From the NCBI RefSeq assembly GCF_003991905.1, contig NZ_RSCL01000014.1:62001-126000 (forward strand): a stretch of DNA of 64,000 bases. The letters are read 5' to 3'. The position numbers were made by a program, and so were the translations under genes. This DNA is from Dulcicalothrix desertica PCC 7102. GTDB lineage: Bacteria; Cyanobacteriota; Cyanobacteriia; Cyanobacteriales; Nostocaceae. Below the pieces are notes generated by a model that searched no databases, had not been told where the DNA came from, and worked only from the letters and a program-made list of their open reading frames with translations. Of this stretch, positions 52,359-62,089 are shown piece after piece (position 1 is the first letter of the stretch; each line of letters begins with the position of its first letter).

Positions 52359-52425
52359 AATTTTAGCTCCGTTCAAAGGATAGGGGTAAATTATTTTATT
52401 TTTAATTTTGAATTGCTAAAACTTT

Positions 52426-53307
52426 TTATTCAGACCATAAAACTGGAAATGCTGCTGGGTCGCTAAAATCGGGATTGCCGTTGGGTAATTTCCGACATAA
52501 GGATTCATCAATAATGTGAATCTCTTTCCCTTCTTTATTCCAAAAAGGTTGATAATGGTTGTCAGCGTCTTGCAGGTGTACAGCTAATGCCAAGCGGAAT
52601 GACTTGCTGTAGTTGGGTAAGCTGCCATGAATTGTCCAGCAGTGATGAAAGCTAACTTGACCCTTCTTTAAAGACATGGGTATTTTGACAACTTGGCGCC
52701 CACCCTGTTGAAATGTTTTTTCCATCTCCTCTAAGTTATAGTTATTAAAAAAGCGAGTGTCTTGGGTACCTGACCACTTATGACTTTTATCTAGCACAAC
52801 TAAAGGACCACGAGTTTCGTCGCAGTCGTGGAAAGGAATCCAAGCGGTGAGTAATTTGTGCGAACTGCAAGTTGCCCAGTAAGCTCGATCTGCGTGCCAA
52901 CCAACAGCACTTTTACCAGTTTGATCTTGAGGTGGTTTGTAAACTAGTTGGTCGTCTAATAAACGAATTCGATTGGTTCTAGCTAATCGGGCCGCAATGG
53001 CGCCAATAATTGGTTGTAAAGCCAAAGTACGTAGTTTGTTACTTTGTAAAGAAACAAACTCATTATTACGAATAATATCATACCCATCTTCTTTTTTCCA
53101 GTTGCTGTAACCGATGGTAATAGGAAGTTCTGCATCTCGCTCTCCCTGATAAAACTTTTCGCTAGCAAGAATTGCTTCGTCGATAATTTCATCGGGAATA
53201 ACCTTCTTAGAGATATACCAACCGTGTTCTTCGTAAAAAGCAATATCTTCTTGAGTTGGTAGTAGTTCTAATAGTTCCTCTGCCAGAACTTCGGTAAGTA
53301 GTTTCAT
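52426..53307 (-). CDS. PhyH-family iron/2-oxoglutarate dioxygenase
   Basis: A 293-residue phytanoyl-CoA dioxygenase-like protein. The iron facial triad is visible: H and D in VGWHADRAYWATC, and the distal histidine in HHCWTIHGSLPNYSKS. The arginine of KSFRLALAVHLQ would bind 2-oxoglutarate. ETRGPLVVLDKSHKWSG is the usual substrate-side block. It hydroxylates an unknown substrate, by context a sugar, lipid carrier or acyl group of the polymer. It is unusual in a polysaccharide cluster and lies between PIG-L deacetylase and the FemAB-like pair. Confidence 0.87.
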   Translation of the reverse strand: MKLLTEVLAEELLELLPTQEDIAFYEEHGWYISKKVIPDEIIDEAILASEKFYQGERDAELPITIGYSNWKKEDGYDIIRNNEFVSLQSNKLRTLALQPIIGAIAARLARTNRIRLLDDQLVYKPPQDQTGKSAVGWHADRAYWATCSSHKLLTAWIPFHDCDETRGPLVVLDKSHKWSGTQDTRFFNNYNLEEMEKTFQQGGRQVVKIPMSLKKGQVSFHHCWTIHGSLPNYSKSFRLALAVHLQDADNHYQPFWNKEGKEIHIIDESLCRKLPNGNPDFSDPAAFPVLWSE

Positions 53308-53384
53308 TTTTTACCTCCATTTGCATAATTACTTATTAAGTTTATGAACATAAATTGCTGTATAAATGTAATATTTAAGTTACA

Positions 53385-54047
53385 CTAAAGGATCTGCCTA
53401 ATCGAATAAAAAGCTTCAGCAGCATATCGATTGACAGTACTACCGCGTAAAGTTGCTAGTGCCTTAATAGTTTCCTCAGAACGCTCATCGGGAAAGCGTT
53501 TAATTTGTGATAAATATGCTTGCATAGCTTCAAGTTTTGTTTCCAAATAAGCAGAAATATCTATAAACACATTAGGAACAAAATTTGGTGCTAAATAAGG
53601 AGCATTCCAGTTTGTTTCAGAGAGAGTTTCGTAAGCGTATATAGTTTTTGGAGCAAAAGGACTATTAGGTCTTGCCGCTACCAATGATGATAAAAATACT
53701 CTTTGATGGTCAAGGTGAATATCTCCCACAAAAGGAACAAAGAGTATATCTGGTTGAAATTTTTTAAGTGTATCAAATATTTGTTTATTAACATCACGGT
53801 GAGGTACAGTATCTAACCTTGCCGCTGTGAATGAAAGAAATATTGTCTCTTTAACACCCAAAATTTTATGAGCAGCGAGAGCTTCTTTTTGGTCTTGAAT
53901 TCGCTGCTCTTCTGTAAAGTCAGGTGGGAAACCTTGAGCAACTATTACCACATAAACTTCTGCTCCCTCCAAAGCATATCTTGCTATTGTACCTCCCACT
54001 CCTAAAACTTCATCATCTCCGTGTGGTGCTACTACTAAAATCTTCAT
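53385..54047 (-). CDS. PIG-L/LmbE-family deacetylase
   Basis: A 220-residue zinc hydrolase. The metal motif is APHGDDEVLGVGGTIARYAL, with a further histidine in DIHLDHQRVFLSSLVAA. The family removes N-acetyl groups from GlcNAc-type sugars. It starts at the ATG ending at 54047 and belongs to the minus-strand cluster. It may deacetylate an N-acetyl sugar, exposing the amine used by the FemAB-like enzymes. The HGDDE form in place of HPDDE is a common variant. Confidence 0.9.
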   Translation of the reverse strand: MKILVVAPHGDDEVLGVGGTIARYALEGAEVYVVIVAQGFPPDFTEEQRIQDQKEALAAHKILGVKETIFLSFTAARLDTVPHRDVNKQIFDTLKKFQPDILFVPFVGDIHLDHQRVFLSSLVAARPNSPFAPKTIYAYETLSETNWNAPYLAPNFVPNVFIDISAYLETKLEAMQAYLSQIKRFPDERSEETIKALATLRGSTVNRYAAEAFYSIRQIL

Positions 54048-54148
54048 TTTGCAAAACTCCTTTAATATTTAAAAAAATTATATTTAAGTCAGCTGATACT
54101 ATCTAATTGATTTTGCCGTAAATTTTTACGTGTTACGGCAAAACTATT

Positions 54149-54844
54149 CTATTTTAAAGTCTCAATGAGAGCGCGATTGTTGACGATATCGTAACTCTTA
54201 GGACGAATTGTAGCTTCTAGTTTTCTTGCTTCAAGTAGGGATTTTTCATTTCTGAATTCTCCCCAAGTAATTACCGCGAAAGTTTTGATTAAGATAACAA
54301 AATCTAGCCACAGCGACCAATTTTTTAAATACCAGATATCTAAACAAATGCGTTCTTCCCAAGTTAATTCGTTATTTCCATTGACTTGGTGCCAACCAGT
54401 CATACCTGGAGTATCGAGGAGCCTATACTTTTGGAAATCATCGTAATCCTCTACTTGTTCGGGAATAGTCGGACGTGGACCCACGAAGCTCATTTCCCCT
54501 TTAAGAATATTCCAAAATTGTAAGATTTCGTCTAATCTACTTTTTCGTAAAAATTCACCTAAAGCAGTTACTCTGTCTTCGTCTGGTAACAGATAACCTT
54601 CGCTATCACGGTCATTAGTCATGGTGCGAAACTTATAGATAGTAAAAAGGTCTCCATTTTTGCCAGCACGAACTTGGGTGAAAATTACAGGACTACCCAT
54701 TTTGAAATAGATAGCAATTGCCATCACAAAACTTACAGGTACAAATACTGCTAAAGCAACAGTAGCAGCTATTTTATCAAATATGGTTTTGAGAAATTTA
54801 CTAAAGGGCTTATTTTCGATTGCAAACAAAGTGCTATTTGCCAT
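54149..54844 (-). CDS. Undecaprenyl-phosphate sugar phosphotransferase (WcaJ/WbaP-type core)
   Basis: A 231-residue monotopic sugar transferase. One membrane helix near residues 25-48 (IAATVALAVFVPVSFVMAIA) is followed by the catalytic core: VIFTQVRAGKNGDLFTIYKF, RTMTNDRDSEG, LRKSRLDEILQFWNILKGEM and SFVGPRPTIPEQVEDY. It lacks the large N-terminal domain of WcaJ. It transfers a sugar-1-phosphate to the lipid carrier to start each repeat unit. It is the first step of the pathway encoded here. Confidence 0.92.
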   Translation of the reverse strand: MANSTLFAIENKPFSKFLKTIFDKIAATVALAVFVPVSFVMAIAIYFKMGSPVIFTQVRAGKNGDLFTIYKFRTMTNDRDSEGYLLPDEDRVTALGEFLRKSRLDEILQFWNILKGEMSFVGPRPTIPEQVEDYDDFQKYRLLDTPGMTGWHQVNGNNELTWEERICLDIWYLKNWSLWLDFVILIKTFAVITWGEFRNEKSLLEARKLEATIRPKSYDIVNNRALIETLK

Positions 54845-54937
54845 AATTCAAAACCTAGTCTTAATACAAAAAGTAACTAAATCAAAAATCGATAAAGCAA
54901 AAAAAGGATTTTTCAGAATTATTTGTTTCCGAAAAAT

Positions 54938-56092
54938 TTAACAGTGTACAGGTTGCTTTTCCATAACATCGGCATACAAATTTTCGTGAAGCTTAATAAT
55001 GTGGCGCACATCATAGTTATTCATGCGCTCTTTTCCACGTTTAGCCGTTTGCCTAGCTGCTTCTGGATTATTCACTACCCAAGTCATAGCAGCAGCAAAT
55101 CCCTCTATATCTCCTACCGGAACTATTAACCCGCATCCATCCGCGAGCAAATCCCGAATTCCACGAGTATCGGCGCCGATGACAGGTGTTTCCAAGCACA
55201 ATGATTCCATCACACTTCTCGGTAATCCTTCTCGCTCGGAAGCCATCAAAGTCGCAATCGAGGCACGCATTAAAGTTGGCATATCTCGACGATGCCCTAA
55301 GAAGTGTACCTGTTTTTTAATGCCTAAATCTGCTGCAAGACCCTGCATCTCTTCAAAAAGTGGTCCTGTACCAGCAAATGCCAAATGTACGTTTGGTCTG
55401 CCTAGTTTTGCAAATGCTCTAAGCATATCTCTATGGCGTTTTCCTGGGTTAAATTCAGCGCTGGCTAAAATCATTACATCTTCTGATTCCAGCCCAATTT
55501 CCTTACGCACTGCTTGGATATCAGCCTGAGAAACTTGATCGGGGTTGTAATAATTCAAGTCCACTCCGATTCCAGGCATATAATAAAGGCGTTCTGGAGA
55601 AATTAAACGATGACGCTTGGCTGCCTCTTCATCCTCTCCATTAATCACTACCATATAATCAGTCCAAGGAGCAGCAATTTTTTCAAAAGTCAGGAAAATC
55701 GCATTTTTGGTGAATTTATTCCCACGGAAGAAGTGAAAACCGTGGACTGTATAAATAAGTTTCGGTTTGGGTTGCTTTTTGAGACGACTAAAGGCTAATC
55801 GGGTAACAAAAGCAGCTACGGCAGTATGTACATGTACTATGTCATATTCTTGTTTTTCTAGTACTTGCTGAATCTGTCGGGGGGCAACTATTAAATTTTG
55901 TGGGTCTAAAGGATTACGAGAAAAATCTACATCCCAAACATTGTCAAAATTTTCCACACATTCAGACATGGCAGAAGTTTGTAGGGACATTGCGTCTACC
56001 TGCCAACCTTGATTGCGGAAGTACCGAGCAAATGGCAATAAAAAGCCGTTCAAAGTTATGGGAACCGTTGTTACCATTAAAAGCTTTGTCAT
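54938..56092 (-). CDS. GT4-family glycosyltransferase
   Basis: A 384-residue GT-B enzyme. It starts MTKLLMVTTVPITLNGFLLP, with HVHTAVAAFVTRLAFSRLKK in the N-terminal domain. The C-terminal nucleotide-sugar site is ASEREGLPRSVMESLCLETP, followed by VIGADTRGIRDLLADGCGLI. The pattern is like CapM/Pgl-type transferases (FNPGKRHRDMLRAFAKLG). It likely adds the second sugar after the initiating transferase encoded next to it. Nothing unusual is seen. Confidence 0.9.
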   Translation of the reverse strand: MTKLLMVTTVPITLNGFLLPFARYFRNQGWQVDAMSLQTSAMSECVENFDNVWDVDFSRNPLDPQNLIVAPRQIQQVLEKQEYDIVHVHTAVAAFVTRLAFSRLKKQPKPKLIYTVHGFHFFRGNKFTKNAIFLTFEKIAAPWTDYMVVINGEDEEAAKRHRLISPERLYYMPGIGVDLNYYNPDQVSQADIQAVRKEIGLESEDVMILASAEFNPGKRHRDMLRAFAKLGRPNVHLAFAGTGPLFEEMQGLAADLGIKKQVHFLGHRRDMPTLMRASIATLMASEREGLPRSVMESLCLETPVIGADTRGIRDLLADGCGLIVPVGDIEGFAAAMTWVVNNPEAARQTAKRGKERMNNYDVRHIIKLHENLYADVMEKQPVHC

Positions 56093-56102
56093 TTTTTTCT
56101 CC

Positions 56103-57050
56103 TCATGCTGCTATCTGCGTAGCTTTTATTAATTCCGCTAACCCTTCACGAATAGTAACTTTCGGCAGCCATCCCAATGCTGTCAGTGCTGTGTTATCAG
56201 CGAGACTGTGGCGAATATCTCCAGGTCGAGGTTCTTTGTGAATGGGTTGCAAGTTTTGACCAGTTAAGTCATTGAGTAAATGGGCAATGTCAAGTAAAGA
56301 GGTTGCTTTACCTCTACCAACATTGAAAGTTCTGCCTGCTGCATCGGGGTGTTCCATCACTAAAATATTTGCTGCTACCACATCCGAAACGTGAACAAAA
56401 TCCCGACTTTGTTGACCATCACCGAATATAACGGGAGCAATTCCTTGAAAAATGCGATCGCAAAATATAGATATCACTCCTGAATAAGGGCTAGACGGGT
56501 CTTGGCGCCGACCGAATACATTAAAATAGCGTAAGCATACAAATTCCACTCCAAAAGTCCTGTTATAACAGTGACCCATAAGTTCAGATGCTAGCTTATC
56601 TACTCCATAAGGAGTAATCGGGTTAGTTGGCATCGACTCCTTCTTAGGAAGAGTTGGTTCATCGCCATAAACCGCAGCACTTCCTGCAAAGACAACACGA
56701 CGAACACTGTGCTTGCGTGCTGCTTCTAAAACATTGAGAGTGGCGGCATAGTTGATTTTATCTGTTCCTATGGGGTCTTTAACAGACTTTGGAACACTAG
56801 CTATAGCTGCTTCGTGAAAAACATATTCGCATCCCTTCATCGCAATCTCAACAGTTGCTATGTCAGTAATATCACCAAGTAATACCTCTATTTTTTGAGA
56901 AGGTATAGCAGCAATATTTTCTAATTTTCCCGTGGAAAGATTATCTAAAATTCGGACTTTATAATCTTTTTTGACTAAAGTTTCTGCAATGTGTGAGCCA
57001 ATAAAGCCACATCCACCAGTCACTAGGATTGTTTTTTTATCTTTAGCCAT
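56103..57050 (-). CDS. NAD-dependent sugar-nucleotide epimerase/dehydratase
   Basis: A 315-residue extended short-chain dehydrogenase. GGCGFIGSHIAETLVKKDY binds NAD, and the catalytic YxxxK is ITPYGVDKLASELMGHCYNR, with serine in FAGSAAVYGDEPTLPK. It is of the GalE/WbpP type (UDP-glucose or UDP-GlcNAc 4-epimerase). It supplies a sugar nucleotide for the polymer. The only HIP1 octamer seen in the window, GCGATCGC (56454-56461), is inside it. Confidence 0.92.
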   Translation of the reverse strand: MAKDKKTILVTGGCGFIGSHIAETLVKKDYKVRILDNLSTGKLENIAAIPSQKIEVLLGDITDIATVEIAMKGCEYVFHEAAIASVPKSVKDPIGTDKINYAATLNVLEAARKHSVRRVVFAGSAAVYGDEPTLPKKESMPTNPITPYGVDKLASELMGHCYNRTFGVEFVCLRYFNVFGRRQDPSSPYSGVISIFCDRIFQGIAPVIFGDGQQSRDFVHVSDVVAANILVMEHPDAAGRTFNVGRGKATSLLDIAHLLNDLTGQNLQPIHKEPRPGDIRHSLADNTALTALGWLPKVTIREGLAELIKATQIAA

Positions 57051-57171
57051 TGTTATGATTTCTCCTTAGTGGCAATTTAATTGAATTAGCCTACGGGTTA
57101 ATTAAACATTGTGCTTTGTAACAGTGTGTTTGATTAAAATGAGGGAATTTTAAAAGCAATAATTATTAAGT

Positions 57172-58281
57172 TTACGCAAGTAATACCTGCAAAACTTGGT
57201 CAGAAATTTTATTCCAATTTAGTTGGCTACGTACCTTATTTTGAGCAGCTTTAGAAATAGATTTTAAGACATTGCAATTTTTGAAAAGATTAATAATATG
57301 GTGAGCTAAATCTTCAGGATTTGGTTGATTAATAATAATACTATCTACACCATCAGCTAAAAAATCTGTTATGCCATTCGCATCATTAGAAGAAACGATG
57401 CAAGGAACTCCATAATTCATCGCTTCTACTAGGAAAACCCCAAACGGTTCACATCTTGCTGGAGCAACAACTAAATCACTTTGAAGAAATAGATTTTGTA
57501 AAGTATATTCAGACCTTATATCTCCTGGATTTTCTACTCCGTCAATGGTCTGGGTAAGCTTTTTTCCAATTACAACTAACTTGGCTTTAGGAAAAACTTT
57601 TTTAACCATCTTAAATGCATCTAAAACTACATCTCCACCTTTTCGGTCAAAATCAGAGCCATTAAATAAAATTTGCTGAGAACCAATTGCTTTCTCCCCC
57701 ATATAAGGTTCAGCAAAATTTCCAGATGCACCAATCACTGTCACTTTATCTGTTGAAATATTATAATCGGTTACTAATGAATTTTTGACTAAGTTACTCA
57801 TAGTAAAAATATGTTGAGCTTGCTCATAAGACTTATTTTCACATTCCAACCATGATTTAAATTCTTTGTCTGTCTGAAAAGGTGCAAAAGGAGGATAATT
57901 TCTTTGAGCTAAAGCCATTGTATAGTCTAAATACATTGTATAAGGAATTTCATAATTATTCCAGAATGGGCAACATAGACTGAAAAGATGAAAAACTAAA
58001 TCAGGTTTATAGTCAAGGTTTTGAATTTCTTTTTCAAGCTTTTGAGAACGTTTTATAAAAGCTTGAGAATTTTTAAAAAACCCATCAGAATTACTCAAAG
58101 ATACTCCATGATTAAGACAATATAGTAATCTTCTAAATCTACGATAGTTTTTCGGTTCATATAAGTAACCTATAGGCAAGTAATCTATACGTTTAAAAGA
58201 ATTAGATAATTGAGTAAACAAATACTTATGACGTTTTAAAAATAATTCTTCGCCAGTTACTAATACATTTTGATAGCTCAT
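57172..58281 (-). CDS. GT4-family glycosyltransferase
   Basis: A 369-residue protein. The C-terminal donor domain is clear: ILFNGSDFDRKGGDVVLDAF, KAKLVVIGKKL, VVAPARCEPFGVFLVEAMNYG and PCIVSSNDANGITDFLADGV. The N-terminal acceptor domain is unusual, with many aromatic residues (DYLPIGYLYEPKNYRRFRR), and is probably specific for its acceptor. It is separated from its neighbours by 120-135 bases each side. The donor is unknown. Confidence 0.88.
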   Translation of the reverse strand: MSYQNVLVTGEELFLKRHKYLFTQLSNSFKRIDYLPIGYLYEPKNYRRFRRLLYCLNHGVSLSNSDGFFKNSQAFIKRSQKLEKEIQNLDYKPDLVFHLFSLCCPFWNNYEIPYTMYLDYTMALAQRNYPPFAPFQTDKEFKSWLECENKSYEQAQHIFTMSNLVKNSLVTDYNISTDKVTVIGASGNFAEPYMGEKAIGSQQILFNGSDFDRKGGDVVLDAFKMVKKVFPKAKLVVIGKKLTQTIDGVENPGDIRSEYTLQNLFLQSDLVVAPARCEPFGVFLVEAMNYGVPCIVSSNDANGITDFLADGVDSIIINQPNPEDLAHHIINLFKNCNVLKSISKAAQNKVRSQLNWNKISDQVLQVLLA

Positions 58282-58415
58282 AATTATTGACCTCTGTAAT
58301 TGATTATTTAAATCTTAAATGTACAACGTAGCTTCAATACAAACTAATTAGTAACATTTAGTTGACTAGTCCTTAATTAACAAATTGCAAAATAACTTTT
58401 ATTTTCTGATTTTAT

Positions 58416-59609
58416 CTATTCATGAGGAGATGATAATTCTAGTTTATTTTTTAAATACTCTATTTTTATTAGTGATTTTTTGTCAATAATTTCAGTATAC
58501 AACTTTTCATATTGCCAGACAATATTTTCTAAAGAAAAATAATTAATTATTCGTTCTCTAGCTGCTTTTCCTAAAGCTTCCCTACCCGCTAAACCCATAG
58601 CAATCAAATCTTGCCAAGCATTAGCCAAAGCTTCTGGATTCCGTGGTTGTACAACTCGACCTGTATTACCAACAATCCATCCAGAATCACCAACATTTGT
58701 TACTACACAAGGAATACCACAAGACATAGCTTCTCCTATGACTAAGGGAAAAGCTTCTCCATAAGCAGAAGAAACACTTAACACATCTAGTGCAGAAAAA
58801 ATATTAGATGTATCACGACGTTCTCCAAGTAAATAGACTTTATTGCTAATGTCTAAATCCTGAATTAACTCTAACAAACTCTGATTGCTATAATCAACAT
58901 CTCTACCAGCTAGAACAAAGCGAGCATGAGGAAATTTTTCAGATAGTAGTGCTGCCGCTTTAAGAAAATTAGCATGGTCTTTCATTGGATGATAACGACA
59001 AATCAATCCAATTAAAAATGTATTTGGTTCTAAACCAAGTTCAGTGCGAAATTGGCATTTATTTTCCAGCGATGCTTGAAAGTGTAACGTATCAAAACCA
59101 TTAGGAATAACACAAGTATTATCTGGATAATATCCCAATACTTCATGTTGTTTTTTACTGTTATGAGATACAAAAACGACTTTGTAATTAAGCTTGGAAA
59201 CCAAAATACCTAATTTAATCAGAATTTGCGTAAGTATTTTTTCAGACTTTAAAGAATTAATAGAATGGTGAATACACCAAATGACAGGTATTTTTTTGAA
59301 GTTAAAAAGATTTGCAAACTGTGCAGCCATATTACCTTGATACATCCAACCCTGGATAATATCAGGCTTAATCTCATTGACTGTACGTATTAACTTCCAA
59401 GCAGCTACTAATGTAGGTTTTCCCGGTTCCATATCAATCGTATGGACTGGTATATTTAAAGATTGTATACGTTCACCAATTGTACCATTATCCATTAAAG
59501 AAAGAACAACGGGGCTAAATTTTTCTCGATTAATTCGTGTTAACAATTGATACAGCATTACTTCGGCGCCACCAGTGTAAAGACCAGTTGTGATATATAA
59601 AATTTTCAT
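58416..59609 (-). CDS. GT4-family glycosyltransferase
   Basis: About 397 residues from the ATG at 59609 (MKILYITTGLYTGGAEVMLY); a TTG two codons earlier is unnecessary. The GGAE motif and HTIDMEPGKPTLVAAWKLIR lie in the acceptor half, and IGLICRYHPMKDHANFLKAA plus VSSAYGEAFPLVIGEAMSCG in the donor half. Typical of exopolysaccharide clusters (EpsD/PssF-like). It begins 11 bases downstream of the O-antigen-ligase-like gene. Confidence 0.9.
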   Translation of the reverse strand: MKILYITTGLYTGGAEVMLYQLLTRINREKFSPVVLSLMDNGTIGERIQSLNIPVHTIDMEPGKPTLVAAWKLIRTVNEIKPDIIQGWMYQGNMAAQFANLFNFKKIPVIWCIHHSINSLKSEKILTQILIKLGILVSKLNYKVVFVSHNSKKQHEVLGYYPDNTCVIPNGFDTLHFQASLENKCQFRTELGLEPNTFLIGLICRYHPMKDHANFLKAAALLSEKFPHARFVLAGRDVDYSNQSLLELIQDLDISNKVYLLGERRDTSNIFSALDVLSVSSAYGEAFPLVIGEAMSCGIPCVVTNVGDSGWIVGNTGRVVQPRNPEALANAWQDLIAMGLAGREALGKAARERIINYFSLENIVWQYEKLYTEIIDKKSLIKIEYLKNKLELSSPHE

Positions 59610-59619
59610 AGACAATATC

Positions 59620-60867
59620 CTAATTTTGATAATTCAAACTTGTGCTACTTAATTGTTTTGTTTGGCTTTTTTTGGACATGACACCCATTAAAGAAAAAAT
59701 AGTAAGGGTTTCGCGATCATAGACAACTGTGTTGCTAAATATTGACCAAATTAAAGTAAAAACTACTAAGAACAAACCCAAATTCTTTGCTTCACCATTA
59801 GCTCTATTTTGAACAGCAAAAACTAACCAAGGTAAAATAATAATTCCCACTATTCCATGTTCGAGCATATATGACAAATACATGTTATGCGGTAGAATCT
59901 CACCCCAAGTTTTGACAAAGCCAAAACCATGACCTGAAAGTGGGCTTTCTAAAATTTTTTGCCAAGAATATGTAACTACATCTAAGCGAGATGTATCATC
60001 AGAAGCCTGACGCGAGGTAGGATTAGTAAAAGTTGAAATTCGAGTTTGTAAATCGTGATTAATAATTCCTAAATTTGAAGCTTCAGATTCAAGAAATTCT
60101 CCTAAAATTGAAAAGTTTAAAATTAAAGCTAAAACACCTGCAAAAATAAAAATTAACTGTTGCTTTGGTAATATTTTTTTAATAAAAAATAACGTCATTA
60201 AAATTATCATACAAATCATACCACCTCGAGAGAAAGTGGTAAACACACTCAAAAATACGATTAAGCAAAAAGGTAAGCGGTATTTCGGAGGTAACAAACC
60301 AACAGTCAAGATTAAACCGTTAATTAGTACGCAAGCAGCTTTATTTGGATCTGTATAAAAGCCTGCTGGACGTCCGGTTGGATTAAATGTAGTTAAGGTA
60401 TGCCATATTTCTGGTTGAAACAACTCAGCTATGAAGGTATAAATGTTCCAGAAAATAACACAAAATATACTTATTCTAGTAACTCTAATAATAATATCTT
60501 TACCACAAAAAACAAACGAACTTACACACAAAAAAATTACTACTAAAATTCGATCATCTAATTCTTGGTTAACTAAATCGTTTTTGATAGTGAGCAAGTA
60601 AGAAAGGAAAGAAAAAACAATATAAAAAATACACCATCCTAAAAGTGCATTAGGAAAGTATTTATAGTTAAAAGAGAGAAACGAAGGTACTAAAGGTATA
60701 GCAGCTAAACCGACAGCTAGGACTAATACGTAAGGAGGAGGAGTGTAACCAGAATCAAACCAATAAATATCTGCCGCTGTGAAGAAAACCCCAACAACTA
60801 CCACTGCTAAAAAACACTGATAATACACAAGAAAATTATTAGTTTTCTTAGAAGATGAAATAGTCAT
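59620..60867 (-). CDS. O-antigen ligase family/Wzy-like polymerase
   Basis: A 415-residue polytopic membrane protein with about ten to twelve helices. The family block is the periplasmic loop followed by SPLSGHGFGFVKTWGEILPH and NMYLSYMLEHGIVGIIILPW, with the conserved histidine and arginines expected for polymerase/ligase activity. It probably polymerises lipid-linked repeat units in the periplasm (Wzy role). FLSVFTTFSRGGMICMIILM is another typical element. It sits in the middle of the glycosyltransferase genes. Confidence 0.87.
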   Translation of the reverse strand: MTISSSKKTNNFLVYYQCFLAVVVVGVFFTAADIYWFDSGYTPPPYVLVLAVGLAAIPLVPSFLSFNYKYFPNALLGWCIFYIVFSFLSYLLTIKNDLVNQELDDRILVVIFLCVSSFVFCGKDIIIRVTRISIFCVIFWNIYTFIAELFQPEIWHTLTTFNPTGRPAGFYTDPNKAACVLINGLILTVGLLPPKYRLPFCLIVFLSVFTTFSRGGMICMIILMTLFFIKKILPKQQLIFIFAGVLALILNFSILGEFLESEASNLGIINHDLQTRISTFTNPTSRQASDDTSRLDVVTYSWQKILESPLSGHGFGFVKTWGEILPHNMYLSYMLEHGIVGIIILPWLVFAVQNRANGEAKNLGLFLVVFTLIWSIFSNTVVYDRETLTIFSLMGVMSKKSQTKQLSSTSLNYQN

Positions 60868-60940
60868 AAGTAGAATACCGTAATGATTATCTGAAGGAGT
60901 ATCTCAATCAATATTTTAAAAAAAGTTAGTTCAGAAAAAA

Positions 60941-62044
60941 TTACGCCGCAAACAATAAACTCAAATACTCGGAAACTGAACGTTCGACAGAAAAATCCTG
61001 TGCCCTCTTCATCAATGTTTCTCTACTTACAGTATCATCAAGTACAGCGAGCATCGCCTCAGAAAGTGCGACAGCATCTTGAACTGGCACTAAATAACCG
61101 TATTTACCTTCGTCTAAAATTTCGTCTGGTCCGCTAGGGCAATTAGTAGAAACCACAGAACAACCACAAGCCATTGCTTCAATAATTACAGTTGGTAATC
61201 CTTCCCAGCGAGATGAAAGTACAAATGCTTTGGCATTGTACATATACGCATAAGGGTTGTCAACAAACCCAGGTAAGGAAATATCTTCTGCAATACCTAG
61301 TGCATTAATACTTAATTCTAACTCTGCTCTTAATTCACCTTCACCTAAAATAATCAGTTTAGCTTGTCTTTGTTTTCTTAACAGTGCAAAGGCATGAATT
61401 AGATTTTGAAAATCTTTCTGTTCAGATAAACGCCCTACAGCTACAAATACTGGTGGTTCTTCTTGCCTAAACCAAGGATGTTCTACATGCATTTGTGCTT
61501 TCTTTAAGATTTCATCATCAACTATTGGATTGTGGATAACATGAACTTTTCCTTTTGGAAAAGCAAGTACAGACTCCAAATCTTCAGCTACACCTTTAGA
61601 AACTCCGACAATGGCGCCTGCACGAGGATAAAGAGTATGCACAAGCAGCGAAAATACTCTATTTAACAGTGATTTTGAATTTTTGATAGAGGCAGATAAA
61701 TTGTTTTGTTCTACCAATACCAATTTAGTGTTTGTACCAGAAATCTCTTTTGCTAAGGCAGCTGCCACATTTGCATATTCTATATGTGAAATTAGAACGT
61801 CTGGTTTGTGATGTTTTAAATACTGAGCTAAAGGTAAGATAGCTTTTAATACTCTGCCTGCACCTAAATCTACAATACGTACTTCCTTCGGTACTTGGTT
61901 TAAATAGGGACCCATTGCATTAGCTAAAACTAAATCTAAAGTAAAATCTCTTCCTGACATACCTTTGAAAAGCTTAATTGCAGCTTTTTCAGCACCACCA
62001 CCAAATAAACTGGGAAGAAAACAGGCAATTTTTTTTGTCTTCAT
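60941..62044 (-). CDS. GT4-family glycosyltransferase
   Basis: About 367 residues from the ATG at 62044 (MKTKKIACFLPSLFGGGAEK); a GTG four codons earlier is possible. It has GGGAEKAAIKLFKGM in the acceptor half, and VFVAVGRLSEQKDFQNLIHA and SSRWEGLPTVIIEAMACGCS in the donor half, followed by VVSTNCPSGPDEILDEGKYG. This is the common GlcNAc/galactose transferase type of capsule clusters. No anomalies. Confidence 0.9.
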   Translation of the reverse strand: MKTKKIACFLPSLFGGGAEKAAIKLFKGMSGRDFTLDLVLANAMGPYLNQVPKEVRIVDLGAGRVLKAILPLAQYLKHHKPDVLISHIEYANVAAALAKEISGTNTKLVLVEQNNLSASIKNSKSLLNRVFSLLVHTLYPRAGAIVGVSKGVAEDLESVLAFPKGKVHVIHNPIVDDEILKKAQMHVEHPWFRQEEPPVFVAVGRLSEQKDFQNLIHAFALLRKQRQAKLIILGEGELRAELELSINALGIAEDISLPGFVDNPYAYMYNAKAFVLSSRWEGLPTVIIEAMACGCSVVSTNCPSGPDEILDEGKYGYLVPVQDAVALSEAMLAVLDDTVSRETLMKRAQDFSVERSVSEYLSLLFAA

Positions 62045-62089
62045 AGCTTTACTCACAAGATATTACTAAACTTTTATTTATTGAAAATA

